The translations under genes were made by a program, and so were the position numbers. From a virus: DNA of 42,684 nt. The DNA is taken from positions 1 to 42,684 of IMG/VR virus record IMGVR_UViG_3300008012_000050; one strand, written 5' to 3'. The first letter of the stretch is position 1. Every line of letters begins with the position of its first letter. Below the pieces are notes generated by a model. It worked only from the letters and a program-made list of their open reading frames with translations. It was not told where the DNA came from and did no database searches. Of this stretch, positions 16,646-24,308 are shown one piece after another.

Positions 16646-17272
16646 ATGGAAAGTATTGTTATGTTTAGTGGTGGAGTAGAATCTGTCGCATTGTTGAATT
16701 GGTTAAAGGAAAGAAACGAGAATGTAGTTGCATTGCATAGTATTTTTCCCAATCCCCAATCACAAGCAAAAAAGTTAAGACATAATGTAGTAGAGATATG
16801 TGATATGTTAAAGACCCCCCTTATCATACATGAACATCCAGTCTATTCACCTAATCCATATTTTGGTGAATCAGAGGATTACTTTCATTCATCTAAACAT
16901 TGGATACTTGCATGTTGCACTGCTGCACTTAAGTATCCACAAGTTAAAAAATTCTACTGGGGAGTTAACAGTGGAATACTAGAATATGGTGATGGAGGTG
17001 ATTACCACTTCCTACCAAGGGCATGGGAATTTCAAATTGCATTTGAGTTCTTTGGAAGAATAATGAATGGACTTGACCATGACCAAAAAATGTATCCACC
17101 ATTGAGTGGATGGACTAAGAAAAAGATGTGGGAAAGTATTCCCGACAATATTAAACCACTTGTGGTAAGTTGTAGTTATCCAACAGATGATTTACAACCA
17201 TGTAATGAGTGTTATAAGTGTAAAGAATACCAATCCATGTCTCATAAACACTTATACGTAGAGGGACTATAA
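16646..17272 (+). CDS. QueC-like PP-loop protein (7-cyano-7-deazaguanine synthase family)
   Basis: 208 residues. The N-terminal MFSGGVESVALLNWL is a PP-loop (usually SGGxDS; here Glu replaces Asp). The C-terminal CNECYKCKEYQ is a Cys-x2-Cys-x2-Cys zinc site, as in QueC. QueC makes preQ0 from CDG for queuosine tRNA or for 7-deazaguanine phage DNA. No other preQ0 gene (queD, queE, folE) or transglycosylase is in this window, so the pathway role is unproven; a related N-type ATP-pyrophosphatase is the alternative. It starts directly after the nrdB stop and shares TAATG with the next small gene. Confidence 0.7.
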   Translation: MESIVMFSGGVESVALLNWLKERNENVVALHSIFPNPQSQAKKLRHNVVEICDMLKTPLIIHEHPVYSPNPYFGESEDYFHSSKHWILACCTAALKYPQVKKFYWGVNSGILEYGDGGDYHFLPRAWEFQIAFEFFGRIMNGLDHDQKMYPPLSGWTKKKMWESIPDNIKPLVVSCSYPTDDLQPCNECYKCKEYQSMSHKHLYVEGL

Positions 17273-17439
17273 TGGACGCAGTATTATTAATAGCAATTAT
17301 TTGGTTGGCACTAGTGTCATTGATAACCTTTTTCTTCTTTGACGAAGGAACTAAAGGTGTTGAGAAAGACCCATATTATGGTCGTAAGACTGGAACAATA
17401 TATACTGCAAAGAAAGAAAGGAGTGATTACTTATTATGA
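17272..17439 (+). CDS. Small membrane protein, 55 residues
   Basis: It starts inside the TAATG junction with the previous gene and ends in ATGA overlapping the glutaredoxin start. Residues ~4-23 are one hydrophobic span (AVLLIAIIWLALVSLITFFF), followed by a short basic/acidic tail with DPYYGRKTG. Coupled overlaps at both ends strongly support a real gene. Function unknown. Confidence 0.65.
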   Translation: MDAVLLIAIIWLALVSLITFFFFDEGTKGVEKDPYYGRKTGTIYTAKKERSDYLL

Positions 17440-17675
17440 TTGAAATATTTGGAAAAACACAATGTCCATTTTGTGATAAAGCAAAGTCTTTATGTGAAAA
17501 GGAAGGACTAGAATACACTTATAAACAGTTGGATACTGATTTCACTAGAGAAGAACTCTTTGAGGAATTTCCAACTGCACGAACATTTCCACAAATCAGA
17601 GTGGATGGAAATGCTATTGGTGGATACGACCAACTTGCAGAGTTCGTAAAACACGGAAATGTTTGGGAAGACTAA
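17436..17675 (+). CDS. nrdC: Glutaredoxin
   Basis: 79 residues with the active-site motif CPFC (TQCPFCDKAK), the cis-Pro segment RTFPQIRVDG and the glutathione-site pattern GGYDQL. All are typical of phage and bacterial glutaredoxins; NrdH-type proteins use C[VM]QC instead. It most likely reduces the NrdA tail made by the same operon. GAAAGGAG lies ten bases before ATG. The nrdC symbol follows the T4 functional counterpart; grx would do equally well. Confidence 0.92.
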   Translation: MIEIFGKTQCPFCDKAKSLCEKEGLEYTYKQLDTDFTREELFEEFPTARTFPQIRVDGNAIGGYDQLAEFVKHGNVWED

Positions 17676-17920
17676 TGAGAGAGTTTGTTGCATATCTATT
17701 ACCCGAAGACCAACAAGGGGCTCAAGACTGGAGAATCATAACCATGTTAGAAACACTGGACATAATTGAAAATAGTGTTAGATATAAAATACAAGGGGTG
17801 GACTTTGCAAAGGCAGACGTTGACCGTAAAGTCCCGTTTGTTGAACTGAATGGAAAAGCAAAATCATTTGACAATCTTTGGAAAGAAGTTGTCGGGGAGA
17901 AAGAACTAGATGAGAGTTAA
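17675..17920 (+). CDS. Small protein, unknown function
   Basis: 81 residues starting MREFVAYLLPEDQQGAQDW. ATG 17675 overlaps the glutaredoxin stop by one base; an in-frame upstream ATG (17663) lies inside glutaredoxin. A mixed alpha/beta pattern is seen, with FVELNGKAKSFDNLWKEV at the end. No cysteine pair, metal site or membrane span. Its position suggests a nucleotide-metabolism operon passenger. Confidence 0.65.
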   Translation: MREFVAYLLPEDQQGAQDWRIITMLETLDIIENSVRYKIQGVDFAKADVDRKVPFVELNGKAKSFDNLWKEVVGEKELDES

Positions 17921-18062
17921 ATTATATTGTGATGCATGTAAGAGTCAATCTGATGTAGAACATGAGATGGATTCATATCAGTATAATGTGGAGTATTGTC
18001 CATTATGTGGTGCTGAAGTGGATGAGGATAACATTGAAGAACTAGAGGACTTTGATGATTAG
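17910..18062 (+). CDS. Zinc-ribbon mini-protein, 50 residues
   Basis: The reading frame overlaps the upstream stop by 11 bases and encodes MRVKLYCDACKSQSD ... EYCPLCGAEVDED and an acidic tail (EELEDFDD). CDAC and CPLC form a classical four-Cys zinc knuckle about 20 residues apart. Such small zinc ribbons in phages often bind nucleic acid or RNA polymerase; the acidic tail argues for protein binding. Role inferred only. Confidence 0.65.
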   Translation: MRVKLYCDACKSQSDVEHEMDSYQYNVEYCPLCGAEVDEDNIEELEDFDD

Positions 18063-18069
18063 ATAGACT

Positions 18070-18378
18070 ATGAATATATTATGCAATAATGTGAAATTGA
18101 GAGACAAAGCAATAGACTTTGCAAATCAACTAGGAATATCAAATTCCAAAGTCACACTGAATATATTCAGACTACCACATCCCGATAAACGACAAGGATT
18201 CATAGATTACCCACATAATGCAAGGGTAAACATGTATATGGAGATGTTTGTTAAGTACGATGAGGAGAGATACATAACACTTGCACATGAGATGGTGCAT
18301 GTGAGACAGGTTATAAACAACGAATCCATAGATGAGAATGAAGCAGAAACACTTGCATATAGAATGAATAATGAGTAA
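18070..18378 (+). CDS. Small zincin-like metalloprotease
   Basis: 102 residues. LAHEMVHVRQ is an HExxH zinc motif, followed by a downstream Glu-rich helix (NEAETLAYRM) that may supply the third ligand. This is the SprT/minigluzincin arrangement in a single small domain. No signal peptide, so cytoplasmic. Target unknown. ATG 18070 lies seven bases after the previous stop; the gene overlaps the methyltransferase start by eight bases. Confidence 0.65.
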   Translation: MNILCNNVKLRDKAIDFANQLGISNSKVTLNIFRLPHPDKRQGFIDYPHNARVNMYMEMFVKYDEERYITLAHEMVHVRQVINNESIDENEAETLAYRMNNE

Positions 18379-19195
18379 AACCGAAACTATAGGAAATACA
18401 ACCTTACATTGTGGTGATTCCACTACAATAATTAATGAACTAAAAGACCAATCTGTTGACATTGTTGTTAGTAGTCCACCTTATAATATAGGTAGAAATT
18501 ATGGGTTATATCAAGATAAAAAAATAGATTACCTTGACTGGCAAACATCTTTTTGGAATATGGTATTCACTAAGATGAAAGATGATGGCCATGTGTTCTT
18601 AAACATACAACCTTCAAGAAAGAATCCTCTTTGGTGTTATCAACTTGTATCACAATTAGATTGGAAGGTGCAAAACACTATTATTTGGAATAAAAGAATA
18701 GAAATAGATGGGTATGTCAGAGGACAGGGAACTACATCACAAAGTAAAAAATATGTATGTAATGGATGGGAATATGTGTTTCATCTAACAAAAAAAGGTG
18801 AGACTGAAATATCACAAAAAGACAGTGGTGTTGGTTATCATCCACAATGGGCAGAAGAAAATGCCAAAAGATTTGGCAAAACATGGAGACCCACTGTAAA
18901 CTCTTGGCACATACCTTATGAAACAGTTGGTCATGGGTCAATCAGTAAAGACTCAATGAAAGGTAAACACCCTGCGATATTTCCCAAAAAACTAGTTGAA
19001 AAATGCATTAAAGTAAGTGGATTAAAAAGTGGTGTATTGTTAGAACCATACTTAGGAACTGGAACAACTTGTATTGTTGCAGAAGAACTGGGATTTGAAT
19101 CAATTGGTATTGATATAGACTCTAGTTATGTTGAATTTGCAGGTAATAAACTTAAAGAGACACTTGACAATGCTACCACAAAAAAGGTATACTAA
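18371..19195 (+). CDS. DNA methyltransferase, beta class (N4-cytosine or N6-adenine)
   Basis: 274 residues. Catalytic motif IV is SSPPYNIG at ~34-41. The SAM-binding motif comes after it, near the C-terminus: LLEPYLGTGTTCIVAEELGF, then IGIDID. This order is that of beta-class enzymes such as CcrM. SPPY rather than DPPY is commoner in N4-cytosine enzymes, but does not settle the base. The region between (~90-190) would be the target-recognition part. No restriction endonuclease is next to it, so it is an orphan enzyme, likely protecting phage DNA or changing expression. An early-type promoter for the next gene overlaps its end. Confidence 0.88.
   Translation: MSKTETIGNTTLHCGDSTTIINELKDQSVDIVVSSPPYNIGRNYGLYQDKKIDYLDWQTSFWNMVFTKMKDDGHVFLNIQPSRKNPLWCYQLVSQLDWKVQNTIIWNKRIEIDGYVRGQGTTSQSKKYVCNGWEYVFHLTKKGETEISQKDSGVGYHPQWAEENAKRFGKTWRPTVNSWHIPYETVGHGSISKDSMKGKHPAIFPKKLVEKCIKVSGLKSGVLLEPYLGTGTTCIVAEELGFESIGIDIDSSYVEFAGNKLKETLDNATTKKVY
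19164..19193 (+). promoter_or_regulatory. Early-type promoter TTGACA-18-TATACT
   Basis: CTTGACAATGCTACC with 18 bases between TTGACA and TATACT; the downstream bases AACAGT also occur at 19593. It drives the gene at 19223, leaving a leader of ~24 bases with a ribosome site. Confidence 0.75.
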
Positions 19196-19222
19196 CAGTA
19201 TAAAAAATTGAAAAGGAAAATT

Positions 19223-19555
19223 ATGAATATATGTGACTACCAATCCCCAACCTATGAATCATCTTGTTTTAAAGGAATACCTATTATCTATAGATATCAT
19301 CCTAAGATAAGGAAGATAATGAAATCAAGGTTATTCTCTGTAAAGTACAGAGGCAAATCTAAAGCAGGTTATGTTAGACCACAAGAACATTGTCATAAAC
19401 ATGGTGCAGATACTTTTGCAATCTATCCTTATTCATCTTATCCCGAATACAGTGAATTGAGAAAGTCTTTCCACCATGACCCATATGGTGATTATAGGAC
19501 TTATATAAACAATTTAAGATGTGAAATGGAACAACAACTCATTAAACTTCTATGA
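19223..19555 (+). CDS. Small protein, unknown function, early
   Basis: 110 residues. ATG 19223 is chosen because AAAAGGAAAA lies just upstream; the in-frame ATG at 19208 lacks a site. The sequence is rich in Tyr, His and Ser (HPKIRKIMKSRLFSVKYRG; EHCHKHGADTF). Cys/His residues could bind metal, but no known pattern is complete. It is read from an early promoter, so it may be a host-takeover protein. No family recognised. Confidence 0.65.
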   Translation: MNICDYQSPTYESSCFKGIPIIYRYHPKIRKIMKSRLFSVKYRGKSKAGYVRPQEHCHKHGADTFAIYPYSSYPEYSELRKSFHHDPYGDYRTYINNLRCEMEQQLIKLL

Positions 19556-19562
19556 AAAACAC

Positions 19563-19592
19563 TTGACAATGCCATGCAAAAAAGAGTATACT
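19563..19592 (+). promoter_or_regulatory. Early-type promoter TTGACA-18-TATACT
   Basis: CTTGACAATGC followed by an 18-base spacer and TATACT. Only six bases separate the -10 from ATG 19599, so the mRNA is probably leaderless. Confidence 0.75.
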
Positions 19593-19598
19593 AACAGT

Positions 19599-20096
19599 AT
19601 GGAAAATAAAGAAATAAAAAGAATCTTCGTTGATATGGACGGAGTATTGGCAGATTTCAACACTGGTGTTGAAACTTTAACAGGGAGAGAGTTCCCTAAT
19701 ACCGACCAAGGTCATAACGACTATGACGAAAGGAAGGAAGAATTAACTAACAAGAGACTGTTCAGAAACCTACCACCTATGCCAGACATGTATGACTTAG
19801 TTGCATATATAAGACATACAGGACTTCCTTGGGAAATCCTAACTGCTGCAGGTGTTATCAACAGAGAGTTGGTAGTGTTCGACAAGAACGAATGGATAAG
19901 AGAACACGTGAGTCCTTCAGTGGTAGTCACTTGTACTATGACTGGTAGTCAAAAAGGTATGTTTGCAATCAAGGGGAGTGTCCTCATTGACGACAGACAG
20001 AAGAACCTTGATGCTTGGGAAGAACACGGTGGAATTGGTATCTTACACACTAGTGCAGAAGACACCATTAACCAACTAAAGGAGTTAAGAAAGTAA
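19599..20096 (+). CDS. 5'(3')-deoxyribonucleotidase, HAD superfamily
   Basis: 165 residues from ATG 19599. Motif I is FVDMDGVLADF (Asp12 nucleophile, Asp14). Motif II lies in EILTAAG, and motif III/IV in VLIDDRQKNLDAWEEHGG. This pattern and length match the NT5C/YorS-like deoxyribonucleotidases, which remove phosphate from dNMPs and are frequent in phages. It may adjust pool balance beside NrdAB. There is no ribosome site before the ATG and the promoter -10 ends six bases upstream. Earlier in-frame ATGs (19521 and 19569) lie upstream of the expected transcript start. Confidence 0.85.
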   Translation: MENKEIKRIFVDMDGVLADFNTGVETLTGREFPNTDQGHNDYDERKEELTNKRLFRNLPPMPDMYDLVAYIRHTGLPWEILTAAGVINRELVVFDKNEWIREHVSPSVVVTCTMTGSQKGMFAIKGSVLIDDRQKNLDAWEEHGGIGILHTSAEDTINQLKELRK

Positions 20097-20102
20097 ACTA
20101 AC

Positions 20103-20705
20103 ATGAAATTCGAAAATAGGGGAGACCATATCGGTGTCTTTCATGATGCAATATCTGATAGAATCTGCAATTATATTCTTGATAATTACAAATATTATGA
20201 AGAGGGTGGATGGACTACACATAGAAGAGAATATGATGGTGGTCTTGCAATTGATAAATCTGATAGAGCTGCAACCTTTGGTGCAATTTCACAAAGACCC
20301 CAATACAATAGATTAAGAGCAGAAAGAGAAGGATTCTTCTTTGACATTCTTAACAATGACCTTTTCCCTGCATATAAACATGCATATAGTTTAAGAGAGG
20401 ATGTTGATGTCTTTAGTTTTGATGGAAAGATACAGAAGACCGAAAAATCTGAGGGGTTTCATCAATGGCATTATGAGGCAGATGGCCCACGGACAAGACA
20501 TAGAGTTCTTGCATGGATGTTATATCTAAATGACATCGAAGAAGGTGGAGAAACAGAATTTCTATATCAGAGTTGTAGATTTAAACCAAGAAAGGGAACT
20601 GTTTTGATATGGCCTGGGCAATTCACACATATGCATCGTGGAAACCCACCTTTGAATGAGACTAAATACATATGTACAGGATGGGGAGAATATTACAATG
20701 AATAA
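20103..20705 (+). CDS. 2-oxoglutarate/Fe(II) oxygenase, prolyl-4-hydroxylase type
   Basis: 200 residues with a clear P4H-like core: FHQWHYEADGP (His-x-Glu, replacing the usual His-x-Asp), MLYLNDIEEGGETEF, KPRKGTVLIWPGQFTHMHRG (distal His) and a Lys/Tyr strand (TKYICTGWG) for 2-oxoglutarate. The spacing is intact, so it is probably active. Substrate unknown: a protein side chain or a sugar are likely choices. It ends eight bases into the next gene. Confidence 0.85.
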   Translation: MKFENRGDHIGVFHDAISDRICNYILDNYKYYEEGGWTTHRREYDGGLAIDKSDRAATFGAISQRPQYNRLRAEREGFFFDILNNDLFPAYKHAYSLREDVDVFSFDGKIQKTEKSEGFHQWHYEADGPRTRHRVLAWMLYLNDIEEGGETEFLYQSCRFKPRKGTVLIWPGQFTHMHRGNPPLNETKYICTGWGEYYNE

Positions 20706-20934
20706 ATTGAAAGAACAATTAATACTTTTTTGGAGATGGATATTTTCAGAAGAGTATGAGATAACCGTTTACCGTCAACAAGGGTTGCAGGGAAACATGT
20801 ATAAGTCAGTTTATACAGCAAAGAAACTTCTAATTCAGAAGGAAAAACACTTAAAGTTCAGAGATTGGGATACCAAGAAGATGGTAGAGATTCGTTCATC
20901 CAGTGGACTGGACTACAAGATTGAGGAGAAATAA
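20698..20934 (+). CDS. Small conserved phage protein, unknown function
   Basis: 78 residues from ATG 20698, overlapping the oxygenase end; the in-frame ATG at 20656 lies deeper in that gene. N-terminus MNKLKEQLILFWRWIFSEEYEITVYR, then TAKKLLIQKEKHLKFRD. It looks like a small beta-rich protein seen in T4-like cyanophages. It is followed by the spanin genes with a one-base stop/start overlap (TAATG). Confidence 0.65.
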   Translation: MNKLKEQLILFWRWIFSEEYEITVYRQQGLQGNMYKSVYTAKKLLIQKEKHLKFRDWDTKKMVEIRSSSGLDYKIEEK

Positions 20935-21317
20935 TGAATCAATTTTTTATAGCAATTATACTGGTACTTGGATTAAGTTCTTGGTATCTGTTTAATGAAA
21001 ATCAAACACTCACTGCAAACAATATGAAACTTGAAGGTGCAGTAGAAGAACAGAAAAGAACAATGGTTGCAATGAAGGAGTCATTTGAGAAACAGGGTCA
21101 ATCCTTGTTAAACATGACTCGTAAAGCAGCTCAAGCAGAAACAGAGAAAGCAGAATATCTTGCAATTTTCTCTAGACATAATTTAGACTTACTTGCACTG
21201 AAGAAGCCAGGCATGATTGAATTGAGGTTCAACAATGCAAGTGAATTAGTAATGGAGGGATTGGAAAATGATACAGAAGAACTTTATAAGCTTACTGTGC
21301 CTGACACTACTGATTAG
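20934..21317 (+). CDS. Inner-membrane spanin subunit (i-spanin)
   Basis: 127 residues. One N-terminal membrane span (FFIAIILVLGLSSWYLF, ~4-20) is followed by a long periplasmic coiled coil (KLEGAVEEQKRTMVAMKESF ... NMTRKAAQAETEKAEYL). This is the Rz-type layout. The next gene, which starts inside its 3' end, encodes a lipoprotein, and embedded or overlapping i-/o-spanin pairs are well known. Together they would fuse inner and outer membranes at the end of lysis. No holin or endolysin is next to it. Confidence 0.75.
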   Translation: MNQFFIAIILVLGLSSWYLFNENQTLTANNMKLEGAVEEQKRTMVAMKESFEKQGQSLLNMTRKAAQAETEKAEYLAIFSRHNLDLLALKKPGMIELRFNNASELVMEGLENDTEELYKLTVPDTTD

Positions 21318-21795
21318 TAGTTGTTCACTTATACCTACAAGAGGTATTGAAATTAACAGCACACCAGTTAAGATAGACATCTTACAACCCGACTTACCTC
21401 GACCAGTAGAATTGACTGCACCAAAATGGTTTGTAGTATCAGAAGCAAAGATTGTTAATCCTTGTAGAAAGACAATCAAGTTTGACCCACCAAAGTTTAA
21501 TGACGAAGGTGTAGAACAACTCAAAAGACCTAAGACATGTGAGTTATCGGAAAGAGAGAATCCCGAGTGGCCAGAAGGTTATACATATCTTGATAGATTC
21601 TTGGATGAAATGAAAACACAAAACAATGGTGATGTGTTATTTGTTGCAACAACTGTTGGTGATTATAAAGTCATGGCAGAAGACATGCAAGAGTTAAAAA
21701 GATACATCAAACAAATTGGTGAGGTTGTAATCTATTATCGTAATGTGACCATCAATGATGAAGATGCAGTCGGTGTTAAAGTCAAAAAGAAGTGA
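21268..21795 (+). CDS. Outer-membrane spanin lipoprotein (o-spanin-like)
   Basis: 175 residues. The lipoprotein signal LLCLTLLISSC places the acylated Cys at residue 19, followed by SLIPTRG. The mature part has PDLPRPVELTAPKWFVV, common in marine phage spanin partners, and DVLFVATTVGDYKVMAEDMQ. The gene starts within the i-spanin gene (50-base overlap in another frame), the classical spanin arrangement. It is longer than lambda Rz1. The stop overlaps the next gene as GTGA. Confidence 0.75.
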   Translation: MIQKNFISLLCLTLLISSCSLIPTRGIEINSTPVKIDILQPDLPRPVELTAPKWFVVSEAKIVNPCRKTIKFDPPKFNDEGVEQLKRPKTCELSERENPEWPEGYTYLDRFLDEMKTQNNGDVLFVATTVGDYKVMAEDMQELKRYIKQIGEVVIYYRNVTINDEDAVGVKVKKK

Positions 21796-22559
21796 AACCA
21801 ATAACTGATATCAACAGGGCAAAATGGTCTCCTGCACCCACAGCAGAGTTGTTGGAACTATTCCCAACTACAATGTTAAAAGGTGAGTTTGACTTACCAC
21901 ATGGTGTTATTGCAGAGGACTGTCGTAGATTAGTTGCAGAAGTTAGGAGAAGATATCCTAATGACTCTGCAAGGAACTACACCACTTACTTTGACGAAGA
22001 CCTAAGAGAAGAGACACATCAATTGCCATGGTTTACTGATTTTAGTAATACTGCAAAAGATACTTACATTGCATACATAGAATCACAATACAACATAGAA
22101 GTCAGAAACATATGCAGAAATGATATACACTTATTTGCATGGATAAGTGTTTATAATTCACCACATCATCATCCAACACATAATCATGAACATTGTCATG
22201 TCAGTGGAACTTACTATGTTCAATGTGAGAGAAACCAACAACCAATTAAATTTTTGAATCCAAGTCTCCTTGCAACTGCAAATTTACGAGCAGTATCGAA
22301 TCCCCAAGAACAAGTGAGACCCGACATGACAGTCATTGGGTCAGATGGACATCAACAAGAAGTACACTTTCATAATCAGACAGGTGAATTTTTGCTATGG
22401 CCCTCCTATCTACAACATGAAGTTCCAGCACATACTAATGGAGATGTTGATACCTATGAGAGAATTGCAATATCATTTAATTTCAAATACAATGAACCCA
22501 TTACAGATAACATGACTGGAACAAACCTACATTACGGAGAGGTGCTAACAGGTGAATAA
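21792..22559 (+). CDS. 2-oxoglutarate/Fe(II) oxygenase, TIGR02466-like
   Basis: 255 residues from GTG 21792, coupled as GTGA to the spanin gene. Core: WISVYNSPHHHPTHNHEHC, SGTYYVQC, and GEFLLWPSYLQHEVPAHTNG with the distal His, then an Arg strand (ERIAISFNFKYN). This fits the family of small phage and bacterial oxygenases described by TIGR02466 (W...N...H.H...SG.YY). The metal triad is a His within HHHPTHNHEH, an acidic partner, and His in LQH. Substrate unknown. Confidence 0.8.
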   Translation: MKPITDINRAKWSPAPTAELLELFPTTMLKGEFDLPHGVIAEDCRRLVAEVRRRYPNDSARNYTTYFDEDLREETHQLPWFTDFSNTAKDTYIAYIESQYNIEVRNICRNDIHLFAWISVYNSPHHHPTHNHEHCHVSGTYYVQCERNQQPIKFLNPSLLATANLRAVSNPQEQVRPDMTVIGSDGHQQEVHFHNQTGEFLLWPSYLQHEVPAHTNGDVDTYERIAISFNFKYNEPITDNMTGTNLHYGEVLTGE

Positions 22560-23232
22560 GACATTTATATACGATGAGTTGTTTGCAGTCAACCCAAAAC
22601 TAGAACATGAGTTTGATGGACTAACAATTACTATTCGTAATTTCTATGAGAACCCACAAGATATACATGACTTCGTAATGAATCGTCAGTTCCCTATGTG
22701 GAAATATAGCACTGAAAGACAATCAAAGAATGGTATTGAATACAATGACTGTAGAATTGTAGATAAGATAGGACATCCTACAAGAAAGTATTTTGCAGAC
22801 TTCGATAGAATACAAAACATATGCAGACAATACTATTGGAAAGGAAATTATGACTGGACAAAGTTGCATGAGTTCAACTGTTTCCAAACCATAACAGAGT
22901 TTGATGCCAAGATGCAACACTATCCACATATAGATTCTACCTTTGACACCCCCGACCACTTATCAACACTTAACATGCTTGTATATTTGGATAAACATCA
23001 GAGTGGTGGAACTGCAGTTTATAGAGGTGAGTGGATAACCAACGAAGAACACTTAGGTGTTCTGTATCCAGTAGAAGAAACCTTTGAGGTAGAACGAATC
23101 ATCCCTGCAGAGTTTAACACTTGTGTTATATTTCCAGGCAATAGATTGCACGGTGCATGGATTGACGACTACACTAAATATTCAGAAGAAAACTGGAGAA
23201 TATCACAAGTCCAGTTTCTAAAACCAGCATAG
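22552..23232 (+). CDS. 2OG-oxygenase-fold protein (DUF6445-like)
   Basis: 226 residues from GTG 22552, with GGAGAGG eight bases upstream. MQHYPHIDSTFD gives His-x-Asp; LNMLVYLDKHQSGGTAVYRG is the following strand pair. FPGNRLHGAWIDD has the distal His, and ENWRISQVQF the Arg. This is the pattern I associate with DUF6445, a 2OG-oxygenase relative of phages and bacteria. All metal residues seem to be present. It overlaps the previous gene by eight bases. Confidence 0.75.
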   Translation: MNKTFIYDELFAVNPKLEHEFDGLTITIRNFYENPQDIHDFVMNRQFPMWKYSTERQSKNGIEYNDCRIVDKIGHPTRKYFADFDRIQNICRQYYWKGNYDWTKLHEFNCFQTITEFDAKMQHYPHIDSTFDTPDHLSTLNMLVYLDKHQSGGTAVYRGEWITNEEHLGVLYPVEETFEVERIIPAEFNTCVIFPGNRLHGAWIDDYTKYSEENWRISQVQFLKPA

Positions 23233-23240
23233 GAAAAATT

Positions 23241-23852
23241 ATGAATCCATTTGAAATACACATAACAAGAGACGTTATAGACCCTTCAACAATTGAGGGC
23301 ATTCTTGACATATTTGATAAAGAAGAGGTTGAACAGGTCACACATACTGATAAGGGAGTATTCCCAGTAGTAATAGGTAAATCCAATTCAATTCTAAAAT
23401 ATCATGATGGAGATAGAGAAATTTTGCTATGTCAGTCAAGTGATGATTCGGGTGTATTCCTAAAGGTCGTTGATTGGGTCAGAGAATTTGTCCATCCGAC
23501 ACAAGATTTTGACAAGGTTGATGAGTGGAGAATAATATCATATCCACAAGGGTCAACACAAAACTGGTCAAAGGAAGATGATGATTCTGTATTCACGGGA
23601 ATAGCAATCATCGAGTTATGCAATGATTACAAGGGTGGAAACCTAATCGTTGACAATAACGTAATTGTAATGGAAGAGGGAGATGTTATTCAATTCAATA
23701 ACCCCTCTCAAAGAAATTACGGAATGCCACCAATAATGGATGGTGAAAGGTTAGTCTTAGAGTTATGGTATAGTCCATTTGAAGATAAACCCGAAGAAGA
23801 AATACAGGAATCTAGTGGTAAATCATACCAAAAGGTTCAAATTAAAAGTTAG
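23241..23852 (+). CDS. Degenerate 2OG-oxygenase-like protein, probably inactive
   Basis: 203 residues. The P4H-type scaffold is visible (WRIISYPQGS, AIIELCNDYKGGNLIVDNN, EEGDVIQFNNPSQRNYGMPP, DGERLVLELWYSP). Where His-x-Asp should follow the YPQG strand, the sequence is QNWSKEDDD with no His. The distal His before the PP segment is replaced by Tyr (RNYGMPP), while the 2OG-binding Arg in GERLVLELW remains. It may be a pseudo-enzyme with a binding or regulatory role beside its active neighbours. AGGAAAA precedes the ATG. Confidence 0.65.
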   Translation: MNPFEIHITRDVIDPSTIEGILDIFDKEEVEQVTHTDKGVFPVVIGKSNSILKYHDGDREILLCQSSDDSGVFLKVVDWVREFVHPTQDFDKVDEWRIISYPQGSTQNWSKEDDDSVFTGIAIIELCNDYKGGNLIVDNNVIVMEEGDVIQFNNPSQRNYGMPPIMDGERLVLELWYSPFEDKPEEEIQESSGKSYQKVQIKS

Positions 23853-23855
23853 TTT

Positions 23856-24017
23856 ATGGAACTCTTTACACTAAGGTGTTCTGTTTGTAATGAGAAGGTG
23901 ATTATCCAAGAGGTCAAATACCACTCTGCTGACAAACAATACATTTTCTGTGGTGTAGAATGCAGTCATAAACATTATATGGAAAAAAGAAATGAGAAAA
24001 CAAATAACAATACTTAA
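23856..24017 (+). CDS. Zinc-finger mini-protein, 53 residues
   Basis: MELFTLRCSVCNEKV ... YIFCGVECSHKHYMEKR. Cys-x2-Cys and Cys-x3-Cys about 23 residues apart give a TRASH/MYM-like zinc knuckle. The tail is basic and Asn-rich. It starts four bases after the upstream stop and overlaps the next tiny gene by 26 bases. Function unknown; a protein or nucleic-acid adaptor is likely. Confidence 0.6.
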   Translation: MELFTLRCSVCNEKVIIQEVKYHSADKQYIFCGVECSHKHYMEKRNEKTNNNT

Positions 24018-24078
24018 AATATTAACATCACTAACTGCAGGTATTCTGTTTTTAGAACTAGTGCAGGTGTTTGTATAA
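23992..24078 (+). CDS. Possible 28-residue membrane peptide
   Basis: MRKQITILKILTSLTAGILF followed by LELVQVFV: two basic residues, then one hydrophobic span. The stop TAA shares its last base with the next ATG (TAATG), a coupling used elsewhere in this window. That junction, and its filling the gap exactly, argue for a real gene; its length leaves doubt. Confidence 0.45.
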   Translation: MRKQITILKILTSLTAGILFLELVQVFV

Positions 24079-24308
24079 TGCCTATCAAATATGCAAAAAC
24101 CCAAGTCACTGTTGAAAGAGGAACAGGTAGGAAAACGACAAAGAACTTCTACATGCATATGGAGAAGATAGAAGACCTTATTGCAGAATACAATAAGACA
24201 CAAGGTGTCAAAGGTAAAGGTAAACTAAGACAAAAGGTTAAAAACGAACTTGTCAGAAGAGGTGGAGTGGTATTTGTGGAGAAAGAGAATGAAACCTCTC
24301 TCATCTAA
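24078..24308 (+). CDS. Small basic conserved phage protein
   Basis: 76 residues, MPIKYAKTQVTVERGTGRKT ... NFYMHMEKIEDLIAEYN, then a basic segment (KGKGKLRQKVKNELVRRGGV). I recall similar small proteins in T4-like cyanophages, function unknown. The basic C-terminus suggests nucleic-acid or ribosome contact. Its start is coupled to the 28-residue peptide, and its end overlaps the oxygenase gene by 20 bases. Confidence 0.65.
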   Translation: MPIKYAKTQVTVERGTGRKTTKNFYMHMEKIEDLIAEYNKTQGVKGKGKLRQKVKNELVRRGGVVFVEKENETSLI

